From NCBI GenBank assembly GCA_039180865.1, contig JBCDCZ010000064.1:1-17886 (forward strand): 17,886 bases of DNA, given 5' to 3'. This document shows positions 1 to 6,836 of this stretch, one piece after another. Position 1 is the stretch's first letter, and each line of letters starts with the position of its first letter. The position numbers and the translations under genes were made by a program. The notes beneath the pieces are model-generated. The model worked only from the letters and a program-made list of their open reading frames with translations, made no database searches and was not told the origin of the DNA. The stretch is from JBCDCU01 sp039180865 (GTDB taxonomy: Bacteria; Pseudomonadota; Alphaproteobacteria; Rhizobiales; JACESI01).

Positions 1-361
1 AATCTGGGTGAGTGGCGCAACGCTCAGGTTCGATTCCGGTACGCTCACGGTGCGCGGCATTCCGTGTGTAATGGGCGGTAAGCTTGATATCGCTTCAGCC
101 GCTGCCGCCTCGGTTGACCGCACGCAGGCGGATCAGGGAGCTGAACCGAGAATGGAACACCTTGGTTCCGATGCTGAAGGCCGCAGCACGACGTCTGCCA
201 ACTGAGGACGTGCCAAAGAAGTATCGGACGGGCACGGTAAGGCAGAAGGAGGTTGCCGCCGGCATGATTGAGTTTGTGTCGGCGGCTTTTGACCTTACAT
301 TCCTGACAGGGCGTTTCAGAACGCTCTTGTGACAGAATGCTAAGCTAGGGAGGTCGGTGCT
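1..361. other. Left edge: no secure gene, possible 3' end of an upstream ORF
   Basis: On the plus strand one frame is open from base 2 to a TGA ending at 205. It could be the last 67 residues of a gene starting outside the window, but its second half is low-complexity (Ala/Ser/Gln/Gly) and matches nothing I recognise. An overlapping frame from a TTG at 84 to 332 encodes 82 residues with an Arg/Lys-rich middle and a hydrophobic end. It has no ribosome binding site and also matches nothing. One of the two may be a decayed gene. The last 20 bases hold the Shine-Dalgarno (GGGAGGT, 348-354) of the next gene. Confidence 0.3.
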
Positions 362-772
362 GTGAAACTCTTAGCCGTTCTTCTGATCGGGATTTTCGCC
401 GGTGCGAGTCCGTCGGTGGCAGCGTGCTTCACGACCCAATCCACCTCAGCCGGGGTCCGGAACGTGAGTGCAACAAGTGGAAATGTGCAGGGCCAGATCA
501 TTGTCCGCTTCGAAGAGACGGTGTCGCCTCAAGAGGCGGAGCGGATCATTGCGCGGGTCGGTGGCCGCACCATCGACCGGGTGTTGGGCGGCTCGACCTA
601 TATCGTTGAACTCTTAAGCCCCAGCGCGCAGAGCGATGTCATCAGAGCTTTGTCCGGTTCCAAGGGTGTTGTTTTCGCCGAACCCAGCCAGGCTGTCTCG
701 ATCCCGGAGGATCCGGATCGAAAAGGTCAGGGTCAGGATTTGGAAGTGCTCCCGCTGCCGAAGGTTGAGTGA
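362..772 (+). CDS. Exported stand-alone subtilase-prodomain-like (I9/fervidolysin prodomain type) protein, possible lipoprotein
   Basis: This 136-aa protein starts at GTG 362, placed by the Shine-Dalgarno GGGAGGT seven bases upstream. Residues 1-21 form a signal peptide (MKLL, hydrophobic core, then SVAAC). V-A-A-C fits a lipobox with Cys22 as the lipidated residue, although signal peptidase I cleavage is also possible. Residues about 44-112 (GQIIVRFEETVSPQEAERII ... YIVELL ... VVFAEP) resemble the N-terminal prodomain of secreted S8 proteases: a strand ending in VRF, a helix beginning at SPQEAE, a second strand around YIVEL, and a closing 'v.faEPs' strand. In such proteases the prodomain folds and inhibits the catalytic domain. 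Here no catalytic domain follows, and the protein ends in a Pro/acidic tail. It may be a free inhibitor or chaperone of a protease encoded elsewhere, or a remnant. The family call comes from pattern recall; existence of the gene is more certain than function. Confidence 0.7.
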   Translation: MKLLAVLLIGIFAGASPSVAACFTTQSTSAGVRNVSATSGNVQGQIIVRFEETVSPQEAERIIARVGGRTIDRVLGGSTYIVELLSPSAQSDVIRALSGSKGVVFAEPSQAVSIPEDPDRKGQGQDLEVLPLPKVE

Positions 773-835
773 GCGGATCCGTTTCAGCCACGGATCTCCC
801 GGCATCAACCGGTGAGGCTGACCACCCAGGCTCTC

Positions 836-1786
836 CTAAGTGTAAAGCATGACCAAAACCTGCCGGATTTGGTCTGGCGCTTGAGGTATCCCCCTGTGCA
901 CCCCGCTTTGATCGCTGATGATCAGAGTTCCGGCGGGCGCCATGACAGGCAATAGGCTGTCATGATCGACGAAGGGGGCTTCTGTCCGCGCAGCCGCCAT
1001 TTTAGAGAGTGTTTGGTTGGTCTTCCGCCACACATTGTCTTTGTGACTGCGTCGCACGAAACAGTAAGGTCCGTGGTCGAGCGAGGTGACGTCGGTCAGA
1101 TAGACAAACCCTTTCAGGGTTTTCTTGAAGCTGTCGACGTGGAGCCCCCTGGTCTTGGAGATTCCCGAATTCATATAGGCGTTGAGATTGCTCGCTTCGA
1201 GCGTTTGCCCGTTCTCGGACAAGAGTTGCAGGATATCGGATCGTTCGAAAGGAGCCCGCAATTCTGACCGTTTGTCTCCGGATAGTCTGTCGATGTTGAA
1301 GACGTCTACCATTCCCTCGTCCGCGCCGCGTCGCACATTCACGACAGCTTTCTCATGGCTGCGAAGAGCTGCGTAGGTTTTGAGTGGATAATCGGCTGAT
1401 TGGACGAGGACGTCATCGTCTTCGTAATTTGTCTCCTGCGTTGCTTTACCGAGTGCTGCGGAGACGTGGTGAATGGTGTCGTTGGCAAGGCTCAGCGTGT
1501 CTTCAGACAGAAAATGGGGAATAGCGACAATTCCCTCTTCGTCTAGAATTCTTGATGCCGCTTCCACATCGAACCCCGGCGAAGGATTGTCGATCGTAAC
1601 TTCTGTCAGCTTCTTCTGAAAAAAATCCGTGCCCTGGGAGCGCATATACTCAAGTGCCGGTCTGTTCAATTCGATGAGATCAGCTTCTTCGAGTTTCGGA
1701 AGGTCTGAAACAACGGGCCGTACGGGAGGTGCGGGAGGTGCGGCCGGCGGAACGTCCGGTTTGGCCCTGAATTTTCCGAATATCAT
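836..1786 (-). CDS. Phytanoyl-CoA dioxygenase (PhyH)-like Fe(II)/2-oxoglutarate oxygenase
   Basis: This 316-aa protein would be a cytoplasmic non-haem iron oxygenase that couples 2-oxoglutarate decarboxylation to hydroxylation of a small molecule or lipid-like substrate. The facial triad is visible: His216 and Asp218 in GLHVDSF, and His297 in SGVHRGIP. Arg308 in IRQVLVM is the expected 2-oxoglutarate carboxylate ligand. Residues 75-110 (ASRILDEEGIVAIPHFLSED) match the usual family opening, a helix followed by 'G.v.i..fls'. Residues 11-30 are Pro/Val-rich and probably disordered. The start is ATG with a weak purine stretch (AGAGAG) upstream. It converges with the gene ending at 772, separated by 63 bases, and no partner pathway gene is adjacent, so the substrate cannot be inferred. 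The length suits the family. Confidence 0.85.
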   Translation of the reverse strand: MIFGKFRAKPDVPPAAPPAPPVRPVVSDLPKLEEADLIELNRPALEYMRSQGTDFFQKKLTEVTIDNPSPGFDVEAASRILDEEGIVAIPHFLSEDTLSLANDTIHHVSAALGKATQETNYEDDDVLVQSADYPLKTYAALRSHEKAVVNVRRGADEGMVDVFNIDRLSGDKRSELRAPFERSDILQLLSENGQTLEASNLNAYMNSGISKTRGLHVDSFKKTLKGFVYLTDVTSLDHGPYCFVRRSHKDNVWRKTNQTLSKMAAARTEAPFVDHDSLLPVMAPAGTLIISDQSGVHRGIPQAPDQIRQVLVMLYT

Positions 1787-2100
1787 CTTGCTCTCTGTGC
1801 TTTAATTTTCGCGTATGGGGGTGTTTTCGAGGCAGAGTGAGGATTTCAGCCCTTGAGCGCCAGCTATCGATTAAAACAATTCATATCACACATAATTCGC
1901 CAGTTTCCAATCCTAATTGGATGCCCTTCGACGCGCTCGATATTTGGATAATTGCGATGGCGTCTGTCTGGTCCGGCGCAGGAGAATGGTGTGGATCTCA
2001 GGGTCAAGCGCGCAGCCGTGTACTGCAGCCGCTGGCGGAGATCGATTGAGCTGATTGAGGTCGGTCGCAGATCCTGCTCAACAGGATTGCGATGGAGCCG
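1787..2100. other. Intergenic stretch without a recognisable gene
   Basis: These 314 bases separate the PhyH-like gene from the minus-strand small-gene run. The part near 1800-1930 is AT-richer than its surroundings and must contain the promoter of the PhyH-like gene. A 70-codon plus-strand frame (1837-2049) has no ribosome binding site and no protein-like pattern, so I treat it as spurious. I saw no convincing repeat, hairpin or RNA gene. Confidence 0.5.
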
Positions 2101-2394
2101 CTAGCCATCTGCGTTTGTAACGGGCGTGCCGATACGGCGGAAAAAGTCCGCCGGTTCTTCATCAATTCTGATCTTATAGCGGTCTTCCAATTTGTGGTGA
2201 CGGATTACCTGGCTGCTGACGCAATGGTCCAGAGCTTCATCGGTCCAAAGCAGATATCCCTCAATGTCTTCGACAAGCCCGGCAGCAACGAAACGGTCTG
2301 CGAGATTATCCCGGATCGTGACCCTCCAGCCTGAATATGGGTCTGCCCAGTTTAGTTGAAGGTCGAGGGCAAAAAAAGCAGCTACGGCAACACC
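2101..2394 (-). pseudogene. 97-codon open frame continuing past the stop of the 2395-2583 gene; broken C-terminal part or readthrough extension
   Basis: Reading the minus strand, the TAA at 2397-2395 is followed in the same frame by 97 sense codons and a TAG at 2103-2101. The translation looks like real protein: Trp-containing (LQLNWADPYSGW), then a charged segment (VTIRDNLADRF, VEDIEGYLLWTDEALDH, YKIRIDEEPADFFRRI). It has no ATG, GTG or TTG near its beginning, so it is unlikely to be an independent gene. The simplest reading is that a gene of about 159 residues was cut by a nonsense mutation. Stop-codon readthrough (CTA TAA GGT context), or an indel at the run of seven A (2371-2377), are alternatives. 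No family recognised. Confidence 0.5.
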
Positions 2395-2583
2395 TTATAG
2401 CTGCAGATTGACATCGGTTTTTTCCACGAGCGCAGGAACATCTGATGCATCGATCTTCATCTGTTGATAAAGATCGCAGTCATCATCAGGCATGGAGGTT
2501 TCGGTGATGTCCCAAAGGCGCAGGCAGCTACAGCCTGTCCCCCATGCACTGACAAAGTCATGAGTCATGAGGGCATGCTTCAT
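2395..2583 (-). CDS. Small hypothetical protein, 62 aa (possibly the 5' part of a longer gene)
   Basis: The start ATG (2583) has a good Shine-Dalgarno, AGGAG, six bases upstream, which is the main reason to believe the gene. The product begins MKHALMTHDFVSAWGTG, has a Cys pair (CSC at 18-20) and an acidic middle (MPDDDCDLYQQMKI), and ends VNLQL. No signal peptide, membrane segment or known domain is visible. It lies 27 bases after the 73-aa ORF and on the same strand, so it is probably the third gene of a small operon led by the acetyltransferase-like gene at 3274. Because the same frame stays open for 97 codons after its TAA, this may be the truncated front of a 159-aa protein. Confidence 0.55.
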   Translation of the reverse strand: MKHALMTHDFVSAWGTGCSCLRLWDITETSMPDDDCDLYQQMKIDASDVPALVEKTDVNLQL

Positions 2584-2610
2584 AGCCTGCTCCTGAACGA
2601 CATCTGAGTA

Positions 2611-2832
2611 TCACCGTTTGAGTTCTTCCCGGGCTGCATCCGATCCAGCTTCCTGGCGATCGAAAACTTCATCGGTAAAGACATGACACATTCGAAGTGC
2701 GATGTAGGTCAGAAGCTCGGCGGCCAAATCGCTCTGCTGTTTCGTGGCTTTCTTTGTTCGCAGATGGCTTTCCGCATTAAAGAACGGCCACCACGTTGGT
2801 CTTTCGGTTTTGTGTATCTTTGAGTGGTACAT
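2611..2832 (-). CDS. Small hypothetical protein, 73 aa
   Basis: The frame is open further upstream, but those codons overlap the preceding gene. I choose ATG 2832, 22 bases after that gene's stop, which gives 73 residues (MYHSKIHKTERPTWW ... REELKR). The N-terminal part has WWPFF; the rest is a predicted amphipathic helix (SDLAAELLTYIALRMCHVFTDEVFDRQEA). No signal peptide or motif is recognised. Only a weak ribosome binding site is visible, so translational coupling to the upstream gene is possible. Size and spacing fit a phage-like or defence-island small gene, but that is inference. Confidence 0.5.
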   Translation of the reverse strand: MYHSKIHKTERPTWWPFFNAESHLRTKKATKQQSDLAAELLTYIALRMCHVFTDEVFDRQEAGSDAAREELKR

Positions 2833-2854
2833 AATCTTAGAAAATTCAGTGTTT

Positions 2855-3274
2855 CTAGCGGGCTCTACGCGAAAGCAGGGAGTCGTTGGTTGATCGGCGC
2901 TGCCAGTAATATTCAGAGCCGCCTTCAATCCTGCGAACCTCAAATCCAATCCGTTCGAGAACTTTCATCAGTTTCGGATTTGGTTGCGCGCAATTCCTCG
3001 CAAGGACCGACCACTCGATTGCAGTGAAGAAACGCATCAATGCAGCTTTTTCGATCGTATCGATGAGTATGGGGAGAACGCCTTCACCGCCCTGTTCCAC
3101 AACGGCAATTTCAACATGAAGCACATTTTCGGATATTGAAAATTCCGCAAGGATTTCTGCTGCGCCCACCGAGAAAACAATCGGTCTGCCCGCAGCAGCA
3201 AAACCTTCAAGATCGTCAAGTAATATGAGGTCTTTGGGGGCTAACCCTTCAATCAAGATCGCTGGTTTTGTCAT
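2855..3274 (-). CDS. Acetyltransferase-like (degenerate GNAT-type) hypothetical protein
   Basis: This 139-aa protein is soluble and has no signal peptide. The second half resembles the C-terminal part of GNAT-fold proteins: a central strand with a bulged turn (VLHVEIAVVEQGGEGVLPIL, 51-70), a helix (IDTIEKAALMRFF), a strand (IEWSVLARN), then the 'npklmkvLerIGFEv' helix-strand (99-113) followed by YYWQRR. A clear acetyl-CoA Q/R-x-x-G-x-G/A loop is not seen; QGGEGV at 61-66 sits where it could be. The protein may therefore be a degenerate or phage-type member. It heads the minus-strand run 3274-2395 and diverges from the 341-aa gene at 3367. Start ATG with a weak GAGAAG upstream. GNAT assignment is tentative; the gene itself is likely real. 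Confidence 0.6.
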   Translation of the reverse strand: MTKPAILIEGLAPKDLILLDDLEGFAAAGRPIVFSVGAAEILAEFSISENVLHVEIAVVEQGGEGVLPILIDTIEKAALMRFFTAIEWSVLARNCAQPNPKLMKVLERIGFEVRRIEGGSEYYWQRRSTNDSLLSRRAR

Positions 3275-3366
3275 AATCTTCTCAAGTAAGACATTATGGG
3301 TTTACAAAGCAATTGCGCACTCCGCGGTCGGCGAGAGATGCACTCAATACAAGCAGGAGCCCGGTA

Positions 3367-4392
3367 GTGGGACATCGATGCAATTTGATCATTGTCGAAA
3401 ACGGAACGTTTGAGCTTTTTTATGATCATTGGGCGGCAAAAGATCTGGACAAAGAGCTTTTCTGGGGTCCGGAGTTCGCCCGCGCGTTTATTGAGGAGCG
3501 GGATGCAAGACCTGGTTATTGGGTCGATGACGGATGGAGCGAGGGCGGTTGTGTTCTCGATTTTGATAGCCGCCATTTGCTCTGGTACGGGGGTCAGGAC
3601 GTCTGTTGGGAAGCGAACCTGAACCTCGTCCATGCTGAGCTCATGGCCCGGCAATGGCCGGATTGGCACGTTGAATGGGCCCAAAACGGCGTGTTTGATT
3701 TCGTAGACAAGTTAGGGGTTCCTCGGGAAACCGTTGCCGGTGGACGAGACTTGGATGTTCGAGAGCTGAGCCAGCCGATGTTCTTCGAGGGTGAAGCTGG
3801 TGGTTACTCGTCAGCAGAGGCTATCGTTTCATACCGGTCGGATAATCAATCACGAGTCGCGATTTTGGCGGGTGAATCCTTGAGCTGTGCGAGCGATGGG
3901 TTGACGGAGGCAAGTCTGATGAAGCTGGTTGACGATTTCGATTTGAAGACCTTTCAAGAACACATTCCACCGGCTGAACGATGGGACTGTATAGGATGGG
4001 GAATACACTTTGATTTCGACGATCAGGATATCAAGACCTGGTATCCGAGGCCCGAAGAGGAATTACCTGATCGGCTGAAAGAAAAATGGCCGTCATTTGA
4101 GGTCACGCATTGCGGCCCCGACTATCTCTGGCACAAGGATATGTTTCCAATGTTGGAGTGGGCGGAACCAGATCACGAAGCAACAAAGCGGGTTCTCACA
4201 ATGATACGCGGCAGTTTGGAAGCCGACACCCGCAATCCCGCGTTTTCAATTGTGGAAGCTCTACAAGAACACAAGCCGGACACAAAGATAGAGTTGAGCG
4301 CGGAGGTCCTGCATCACCGGGAGCGAGATACGAGCTTGACTGGTCGGAAATACGAAATACTCAAACAGCTCGAAGCGTCTTTATATCACTGA
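3367..4392 (+). CDS. Uncharacterised 341-aa Trp- and acid-rich protein
   Basis: I place the start at GTG 3367 because AGGAG (3355-3359) sits seven bases before it; an in-frame ATG at 3313 has no such site. The N-terminus (NLIIVENGTFELFYDHW, WGPEFARAFIE, LDFDSRHLLWYGGQD at 64-78) follows a pattern I have seen in unannotated bacterial proteins, in which a strand/turn-rich acidic domain with many Trp and Asp residues comes first. Further on are VEWAQNGVFDFVDKLG and a C-terminal half with DFDDQDIKTWYPRPEEELP. No signal peptide, membrane segment or catalytic motif is evident. Cytoplasmic, acidic, beta-rich proteins of this kind often occur beside toxin/immunity genes, and the next gene is immunity-like, but there is no direct evidence of function. 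Confidence 0.75.
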   Translation: MGHRCNLIIVENGTFELFYDHWAAKDLDKELFWGPEFARAFIEERDARPGYWVDDGWSEGGCVLDFDSRHLLWYGGQDVCWEANLNLVHAELMARQWPDWHVEWAQNGVFDFVDKLGVPRETVAGGRDLDVRELSQPMFFEGEAGGYSSAEAIVSYRSDNQSRVAILAGESLSCASDGLTEASLMKLVDDFDLKTFQEHIPPAERWDCIGWGIHFDFDDQDIKTWYPRPEEELPDRLKEKWPSFEVTHCGPDYLWHKDMFPMLEWAEPDHEATKRVLTMIRGSLEADTRNPAFSIVEALQEHKPDTKIELSAEVLHHRERDTSLTGRKYEILKQLEASLYH

Positions 4393-4411
4393 GATTGGTA
4401 GCACCTAACCC

Positions 4412-4762
4412 TCAATGTCCATCGCGATCGAATTCTGCGAATGCGTCATCGTATCGTGCGAGGAGCACGTCTTCATCGACGCCCATCCAGTCATCGCCGC
4501 GTCCATGCACCATTCCGCCAAGGCCATCGCTGGCGCGAACGAGTAAGATTGCACCGCCTCCGAAAAAGAGGTTCCGTATTTCTTTGTGCTTATAGGGGCA
4601 GATGTAATAACCTCGCCACTCAGACACCTCTTCGGCTGCGACTGCTGCGTTTCCATTTCCATTCTCGTCTAGGATGCGGTTGGCAAGCTCGGTCGCTTCA
4701 TCAGCGGTAATTGGCCTTTCGGTCTTATCGAAGTAGGTCGGGTGAATTAGTTTCTTCGGCAT
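4412..4762 (-). CDS. Immunity-like hypothetical protein (resembles YrhB/Imm35-type)
   Basis: I use ATG 4762, giving 116 aa; an in-frame TTG at 4768 would add two residues, and neither start has a strong ribosome binding site. The layout is a helix around residues 20-32 (ADEATELANRIL), an acidic linker, a strand pair EWRGYYICPYKHKE, then FFGGGAILLVRASDGLGG (67-84) and a final acidic helix (DEDVLLARYDDAFAEF). This order of 'w.gyy..y....f.ggg.ilvdr.dG' followed by an acidic helix recalls small immunity proteins of the YrhB/Imm35 kind, which neutralise secreted toxins. The resemblance is by eye and weak, and no toxin gene is visible in the window. It converges with the 341-aa gene, leaving 19 bases between stops. 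Confidence 0.6.
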   Translation of the reverse strand: MPKKLIHPTYFDKTERPITADEATELANRILDENGNGNAAVAAEEVSEWRGYYICPYKHKEIRNLFFGGGAILLVRASDGLGGMVHGRGDDWMGVDEDVLLARYDDAFAEFDRDGH

Positions 4763-4896
4763 TGTCAATTGGCTTTCGATAAATGACGAAGCTATCTACC
4801 ACGCTCTTTCTGACCTGAAAGCAACAAAAGCGAATCTCTTCGGGCCGCGCCCAATTACTCCCGCCTGTCGCCACGAGCGTAACGTCTCGCTATAAA

Positions 4897-4936
4897 CCTT
4901 CGAGCGCGCTCCCGATTCCTCTAAAGCCCTCGAAGG
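4897..4936 (+). promoter_or_regulatory. Inverted repeat covering the SLC13 gene's ribosome binding site
   Basis: CCTTCGAG (4897-4904) and CTCGAAGG (4929-4936) are perfect 8-base complements with a 24-base loop. The right arm contains most of the Shine-Dalgarno (GAAGGA, 4932-4937) of the permease starting at GTG 4944, so a transcript starting upstream could hide that site. A TATAAA at 4891-4896 could be a -10 element; transcription would then start inside the left arm and break the hairpin. Role uncertain. Confidence 0.35.
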
Positions 4937-4943
4937 ACCTCAC

Positions 4944-6776
4944 GTGACGACATCGCAAGGCATCCTCTTTGCCATTCTCGGGCTCACGCTGATTGCCTTC
5001 ATCTGGGGCAGGTTTCGCCATGATGTGGTGGCAATCGGCGCCTTGATAGCGGTGATCGTTGCGGGCCTTGTCCCGGCTGATCTGGCGTTTTCAGGTTTCG
5101 GACACCCCGCGGTTGTTACCGTCGCCTGTGTCCTCATTCTAAGCCAGAGCCTGCACCATACCGGCGCAATTGATGTGCTCGCCAGAAACGTCCTTCCGGC
5201 AACCTCAAACCGGTTTCTCGCCATGCTCTCCCTGATGGCGGTCGGCGGGCTGATGTCCGGTTTCATGAACAATGTCGGCGCGATGGCGCTCCTCCTTCCG
5301 ATTGCTGTCCAGCTTTCCGAGCGGCTTCATTTGACGCCCGGACAGGTGCTGATGCCCTTGGCGTTCAGCACAATCCTCGGCGGTATGACGACCTTGATCG
5401 GAACACCGCCGAACCTGATCGTTGCGGGCTTCAGACAGGAAGCGGGGATGCCGGCCTTCGGTTTTTTCGATTTCACACCGGTCGGGCTCGCCGTTGCGCT
5501 CGCCGGTATTGCCTTTGTGGCGCTCATCGGCTGGCGGCTTGTTCCGGCCCGCCGCTCGCCCACGGAAGATGATTTTGAGACCGGCGCCTATTTTACTGAA
5601 GTCCGGGTTCCGGAGGATAGCCCGGTCGTCGGCATGACGATCCGTGGTTTTGAGCGCGAGGCGGGCGATGAGGAGACCCAGGTTGTTGGGCTTGTCCGAA
5701 ACAATGTGCGTCTGCGCGTTCCCCATGGCGGGCGGAAGATTGACGCCAATGACGTGCTCATCCTCGAAGCGGAAGTTGGCAAGCTGAGCGGCACGCTCGG
5801 GAAGTTCCGTTTAAGCCTTGAAGCGGAAATGAAAGCGAAAGAGGACGCGGAAGAGGAAGAGCGCGATGACCTCATGAAAGAGGTTTCATCGGACAACGAG
5901 GACACGATCCGCGACGATGGCGAGGTTCTTCTGCGCGAGATGGTCGTTCTGCCGAATTCAATCCTGATTGGCCGATCGGCTGCAAGCATGCAGATCCGCA
6001 CGCGCTACAACATCAACGTTCTTGCCTTTTCAAGGGAGGGGAAGGAACTTCATACGCGCTTGCGCTCAACCCGCCTTGCGACCGGCGATGTTCTGCTTTT
6101 GCAGGGATCGGTTGAAGCGCTGCAACGTTTTGCAAGCGAGACCGGATCCGCGCCCTTGTCGGAGCGCGATCTCAGACTTCCCGCTGCACGGCACGCCATC
6201 ATGGCAGGTGGTATTCTGGTCGCTGCCGTTCTTCTGGCCACCTTCGGCATTCTTCCGGCTCCGGCAGCCTTTATGCTGGGTTCGCTTGCCGCGATCCTTA
6301 CGGGTGCTATCCCGCTCCGCCAGGTCTATACCTCCATCGACTGGCCGGTGATCGTCCTTTTGGCTGCTTTGATTCCCGTTGCGGGCGCGATGCAATCGAC
6401 GGGGGCTGCCGAACTCCTGGCAGGCGTCCTTGTGAGTGATGTCGCGGGAGGAAACGCAATCGCGGCCCTGGTGGTGGTTCTGGTGACGACGATGTTCTTG
6501 TCAGATGTCATGAACAATGCGGCAACGGCGGCGGTGATGTGCCCGATTGCAATCGGGATCGCGGCGGCTTTGGACGCCAATCCTGATGCCTTCCTGATGG
6601 CAGTCGCGATCGGCGCATCCTGCGCGTTCCTCACCCCGATCGGGCACCAGAACAATACGCTCATCTTAGGGGCTGGAGGCTTTCGGTTCAGCGATTATTG
6701 GCCGCTTGGCCTGCCTTTGGAGGTGGTCGTAGTCGCGGTGAGTGTGCCGCTCCTCCTGATCGTCTGGCCGCTTTGA
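4944..6776 (+). CDS. SLC13/DASS-family anion permease with two RCK_C (TrkA-C) domains
   Basis: This 610-aa inner-membrane protein starts at GTG 4944, behind GAAGGA with six-base spacing. Hydrophobic segments fill residues 7-200 and 415-610. Signature loops of the ArsB/NhaD/SLC13 superfamily are present in both halves: FMNNVGAMALLLP (107-119) with LIGTPPNLIV (151-160), and DVMNNAATAAVMCPIA (521-536) with TPIGHQNN (564-571). Between the halves lies a soluble region of about 215 residues holding two RCK_C-type domains (about 218-292 and 330-400, e.g. EDSPVVGMTIRG and PNSILIGRSAAS), joined by a Glu/Lys/Asp-rich helix. Family members move sulfate, dicarboxylates or similar anions coupled to sodium or protons; the RCK_C pair probably binds a regulatory ligand. 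Length and order match the family. Substrate cannot be told from sequence. It stands alone and converges on the SDR gene. Confidence 0.9.
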   Translation: MTTSQGILFAILGLTLIAFIWGRFRHDVVAIGALIAVIVAGLVPADLAFSGFGHPAVVTVACVLILSQSLHHTGAIDVLARNVLPATSNRFLAMLSLMAVGGLMSGFMNNVGAMALLLPIAVQLSERLHLTPGQVLMPLAFSTILGGMTTLIGTPPNLIVAGFRQEAGMPAFGFFDFTPVGLAVALAGIAFVALIGWRLVPARRSPTEDDFETGAYFTEVRVPEDSPVVGMTIRGFEREAGDEETQVVGLVRNNVRLRVPHGGRKIDANDVLILEAEVGKLSGTLGKFRLSLEAEMKAKEDAEEEERDDLMKEVSSDNEDTIRDDGEVLLREMVVLPNSILIGRSAASMQIRTRYNINVLAFSREGKELHTRLRSTRLATGDVLLLQGSVEALQRFASETGSAPLSERDLRLPAARHAIMAGGILVAAVLLATFGILPAPAAFMLGSLAAILTGAIPLRQVYTSIDWPVIVLLAALIPVAGAMQSTGAAELLAGVLVSDVAGGNAIAALVVVLVTTMFLSDVMNNAATAAVMCPIAIGIAAALDANPDAFLMAVAIGASCAFLTPIGHQNNTLILGAGGFRFSDYWPLGLPLEVVVVAVSVPLLLIVWPL

Positions 6777-6816
6777 GGGGCACTCCTAAGGCCAAAATGA
6801 TCACCCCTGGAAAACT

Positions 6817-6834
6817 TCCAAATCGCTTTTTGGA
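6817..6834. terminator. Weak hairpin between convergent genes
   Basis: TCCAAA (6817-6822) and TTTGGA (6829-6834) can pair around a six-base loop in the 60-base gap between the permease stop and the SDR stop. The position is right for a shared terminator, but the stem is short and AT-rich and no clear T-run follows. Confidence 0.25.
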
Positions 6835-6836
6835 CG

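Noticed and set aside
24..50. GGTTCGATTCC, like a tRNA T-loop
   Set aside because: The flanking bases do not form the T-stem, and no acceptor, D or anticodon arm can be built around it.
79..93. AAGCTTGATATCG, identical to part of a common cloning polylinker
   Set aside because: Only 13 bases match and the surrounding sequence is not vector-like; chance is enough.
962..1376. Plus-strand open frames of 101 and 64 codons
   Set aside because: They lie antisense to the PhyH-like gene, have no ribosome binding site and read like reverse-frame shadow sequence.
2833..2949. Longer version of the 73-aa ORF, starting at 2949
   Set aside because: The extra codons lie inside the acetyltransferase-like gene, whose translation there is more protein-like; ATG 2832 avoids the overlap.
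4110..4595. 161-codon plus-strand frame
   Set aside because: It overlaps the end of the 341-aa gene in another frame and the immunity-like gene in antisense, and its composition is typical of out-of-frame translation.
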